A stretch of 16,886 bases of DNA from NCBI GenBank assembly GCA_044224215.1, contig JBGAKX010000095.1, positions 1 through 16,886 on the forward strand, given 5' to 3'. A program made the position numbers and the translations under genes. Numbering within the stretch: the stretch's first letter is position 1; each line of letters starts with the position of its first letter. Source of the stretch: DAOMFM01 sp035429825. Its GTDB lineage: Bacteria > Acidobacteriota > Blastocatellia > UBA7656 > JADIYM01. This document shows, one piece after another, positions 15,801-16,886 of this stretch. The notes below the pieces were generated by a model. That model saw only the letters and a program-made list of their open reading frames with translations, was not told where the DNA came from and did not search any database.

Positions 15801-16886
15801 TGATTGTCGGGAAGTCGCGCAGTTTCAGGTTGTCGTCGCGCGGAATGTCGTACGCGCCGCGAATTGCCGCAAAGAGCTCGGCCTGTTTGACGGTGTCCAC
15901 GCCAAGGTCGGCTTCGAGGTCGAGATCAAGGTCGAGCATGTCCCTTGGATACCCGGTCTTGTCGACCACGAGATCGAGGACGCGCTCGCGGACCTCGTCG
16001 ACGGCTTGCGTCGCGGGGACGACGGGCGACGGGGCGGACGCAACGGGTGAGGGAACCGATGCGGCAGCCGTCGTTGCCTTGCTTGCCGCGAGATCGGGAC
16101 GCCGGTCGTAGACGAACTGGATCGCATGCGCGATCGTCGGGAAGTCGCGCAGCTTGAGGTTCTCGTCGCGCGGGATGCCGTATTCGCCGCGGATTGCGGC
16201 AAAGAGCTCGGCCTGCTTGACGGTGTCCACGCCAAGGTCGGCCTCGAGGTCGAGGTCCAGGTCGAGCATGTCCTTGGGATAGCCGGTCTTCTCGACAACG
16301 AGCTCGAGGACGCGGTCGCGGACTGCGTCGACATCCTGTGCACTCGGTGCGACCACCGCGGCGGCAGGCACACCCGGAAGTGTAGCGGCTGCGGCAGCGA
16401 CCTTCGCCGCCGCCTTGTTTGCCGCCAGGTCGGGGCGCCTATCGTAGACGAACTGGATGGCGTGGGCGATCGTCGGGAAGTCGCGCAGCTTGAGATTCTC
16501 GTCGCGCGGGATGCCGTATTCACCGCGGATCGCCGCAAAGAGCTCGGCCTGCTTGACGGTGTCCACCCCGAGATCGGCTTCGAGATCGAGATCCAGATCG
16601 AGCATATCCTGCGGATAGCCGGTCTTCTCCACGACAAGCTCCAGAACACGCTCCTTGACGGGGTCGCTCGCGGCCGCGGGCGCGACGACGGGCGGCGGTG
16701 GCGGCGCCGCTGCGGGCACCTGTGCGGTCGTCACGACGGGAGGCGGCGTCGAAGCAACGACGGTCGCAGCGACAGTCGCAGCGACAGCGGGCGCCGCTTC
16801 CGGTGCGACGTGAGGCGCACCCTGGTCCTTGATCCGCAACGTTCTGTGGACCACCTCCACGTCGGCCGTGTGGTAACCGGCGACTC
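12889..16886 (-). CDS. Type I PKS / PfaA-like synthase, C-terminal part: four ACPs, ketoreductase, dehydratase (5' end outside window)
   Basis: The frame is open to the right edge (reading ...VAGYHTADVEVV), so at least 1331 residues are seen and the start lies outside. Residue numbers count from the codon at 16860. A Pro/Ala-rich linker leads to four carrier domains (about 65-145, 178-257, 287-367, 389-468). About 505-1000 is ketoreductase: a structural half, then the Rossmann segment VFVVSGAAGSI (727-737), a long insertion (760-815), and the active-site region with Ser906/907 and Tyr920 in GQTDYSAANDLL. About 1035-1300 is a double-hotdog dehydratase with His1058 in YDHQIDGTPVLPG, IYFHGPAYQVLDSAW, and Glu1228 in RLIELCFQAAG. 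The order of tandem ACPs, ketoreductase and dehydratase matches PfaA-type polyunsaturated fatty acid synthases, which begin with ketosynthase and acyltransferase. The product is unknown. It heads the run of carboxylase and phosphopantetheinyl transferase genes. Confidence 0.9.
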   Translation of the reverse strand, partial: VAGYHTADVEVVHRTLRIKDQGAPHVAPEAAPAVAATVAATVVASTPPPVVTTAQVPAAAPPPPPVVAPAAASDPVKERVLELVVEKTGYPQDMLDLDLDLEADLGVDTVKQAELFAAIRGEYGIPRDENLKLRDFPTIAHAIQFVYDRRPDLAANKAAAKVAAAAATLPGVPAAAVVAPSAQDVDAVRDRVLELVVEKTGYPKDMLDLDLDLEADLGVDTVKQAELFAAIRGEYGIPRDENLKLRDFPTIAHAIQFVYDRRPDLAASKATTAAASVPSPVASAPSPVVPATQAVDEVRERVLDLVVDKTGYPRDMLDLDLDLEADLGVDTVKQAELFAAIRGAYDIPRDDNLKLRDFPTITHAIQFVYDRRPDLKASPAPPAPAATPVEAAPAAGDDAVRSRVLALVAEKTGYPEDMLALDLDLEADLGIDTVKQAEIFAAARTAYGIPRDENLKLRDFPTLGHVIQFVKDRIPDTHAGTTSQVVHTDETTSPSESEETSQIPRRIPTSELRPPLDLCVGTGVAIAPGTRILVMPDEGGVATTLVEKITSLGAEALVVTGRPEAAELETRIASWLADGPIHGVYWLSPLDDEGSIALMDLAQWREALRVRVKLLASTMRALYDQIAPRESFLVSGTRMGGRHGYSAEGATAPLGGAATGFTKSYKRERPDATVKAVDFAIDRDADEIATFLIGETLRDPGAVEIGYADGLRWTVGLAESELDPSDAMILGKDSVFVVSGAAGSIVSAITADLASHSGGTFYLLDLVPEPDADDPDIRKFETDRDGLRHDIFERRKATGERVTPAMVERDIARLEREHAALSAIRAVEAAGGVAHYASVNLLDADAVQRTIDTVRERHGRIDVLLHAAGLEISKRLTDKDAAEYDLVFDVKSDGWFNLLHAIGDMPVGATVSFSSIAGRFGNAGQTDYSAANDLLCKTTSSFRTTRPATRGLVIDWTAWDKIGMASRGSIPTIMARAGIDMLDPAVGVPFIRRELTQGNGRGEVVVAGRLGAMLAEFHETGGIDPEVAAANIHGPMLGRIASMGLYGGLVVQTTLNPAEQPFLYDHQIDGTPVLPGVMGLEAFAELSRLLVPGWQVGSIEDVQFLAPFKFYRNEPRTLELRANVIFDGSDLLATCALVGRRSLPGQADPQQTTHFTARVRMTRALPTHAIDAPGLPEGARASAEDIYKIYFHGPAYQVLDSAWRGGDTVYGLYSDQLPNDHVPAETELAVAPRLIELCFQAAGIHEIGTSGSMGLPNHIESISLFDHADATGRLYAVIAPNAGSRTYDATVVDERGVAIMRVGGYRTIALGDIPVDLAKPLSVVMERATTV
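15457..16668 (-). repeat. Four tandem acyl carrier protein domains with Thr at the attachment site
   Basis: Four copies of an about 80-residue carrier domain are spaced by 112, 110 and 102 residues, joined by Ala/Pro/Val-rich linkers. Each carries the core DLEADLG(V/I)DTVKQAE, in which the phosphopantetheine-bearing residue of ordinary carriers (Ser in D-S-L/I) is Thr. The Thr codons are at 16560-16558 (ACC), 16224-16222 (ACC), 15894-15892 (ACC) and 15588-15586 (ACG); none is a Ser codon. Copies 1 and 2 differ by one residue over 77; copy 3 differs from copy 2 at about 8; copy 4 is the most diverged. Confidence 0.9.
16763..16786 (-). repeat. 12-bp perfect tandem duplication in the synthase linker
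   Basis: GTCGCAGCGACA occurs twice head to tail (16763-16774, 16775-16786), in frame, encoding the Ala-Ala-Thr-Val repeat in the linker before the first carrier domain. It is a likely slippage product that lengthens a flexible linker without breaking the frame. Confidence 0.6.

Noticed and set aside
13687..16050. Long + strand open frame (787 codons) opposite the synthase gene
   Set aside because: It is a shadow of GC-rich codon use; the - strand encodes clear ACP, ketoreductase and dehydratase motifs and the + strand translation is Arg/Asp/Val-rich with no domain.
15457..16668. Repeated block read as a CRISPR or DNA repeat array
   Set aside because: The repeats are in frame, about 306-336 bp apart, and encode carrier domains; there are no short spaced palindromic repeats.
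16858..16860. GTG at 16860 as the start of the synthase gene
   Set aside because: The frame stays open to the window edge and the protein would begin in a Pro/Ala linker directly before carrier domains; a start outside the window is far more likely.

Overview
The window is high-GC DNA with dense genes, several separated by short gaps, and no rRNA, tRNA, phage or insertion-sequence genes that I can recognise. The mix of genes (a DUF6702-like protein, a secreted TPR protein, a YD-motif secreted protein, and a polyketide/fatty-acid synthase with a one-chain carboxylase) suggests a free-living high-GC bacterium, perhaps Acidobacteriota. That placement is an inference from gene style; no marker gene in the window fixes it.

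Left part (1-6000). A C-terminal fragment of a DUF6702-like protein on the + strand ends facing a secreted TPR-repeat protein on the - strand. The TPR gene lies about 85 bases downstream of a 713-residue protein that joins a major facilitator superfamily (MFS) transporter to an alpha/beta hydrolase. A 313-base divergent intergenic region follows. Then come two + strand genes: a secreted protein with YD/RHS-like motifs, and a small SLOG-like protein with its own good promoter and ribosome binding site.

Right part (5992-16886), all on the - strand and read from right to left. First is the C-terminal part of a large type I synthase, open at the window edge. It carries four tandem acyl carrier protein (ACP) domains, a ketoreductase and a dehydratase, in the order seen in PfaA-type polyunsaturated fatty acid synthases. 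Next, 81 bases on, is an approximately 1860-residue acyl-CoA carboxylase with biotin carboxylase, biotin carrier, a large central region and carboxyltransferase in one chain, as in eukaryotic acetyl-CoA carboxylase. After a 131-base element with perfect 31-base inverted arms come a 4'-phosphopantetheinyl transferase and a small unknown ORF.

Together the right part looks like a self-contained lipid or polyketide module: the carboxylase would supply malonyl-type extender units, the transferase would activate the carrier domains, and the synthase would build and reduce the chain. The most striking point is that all four carrier domains have threonine where the phosphopantetheine-bearing serine is expected. 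Either the module uses threonine-linked carriers, perhaps served by the co-located transferase, or these domains work in another way. The ketosynthase and acyltransferase parts, if present, lie beyond the right edge.
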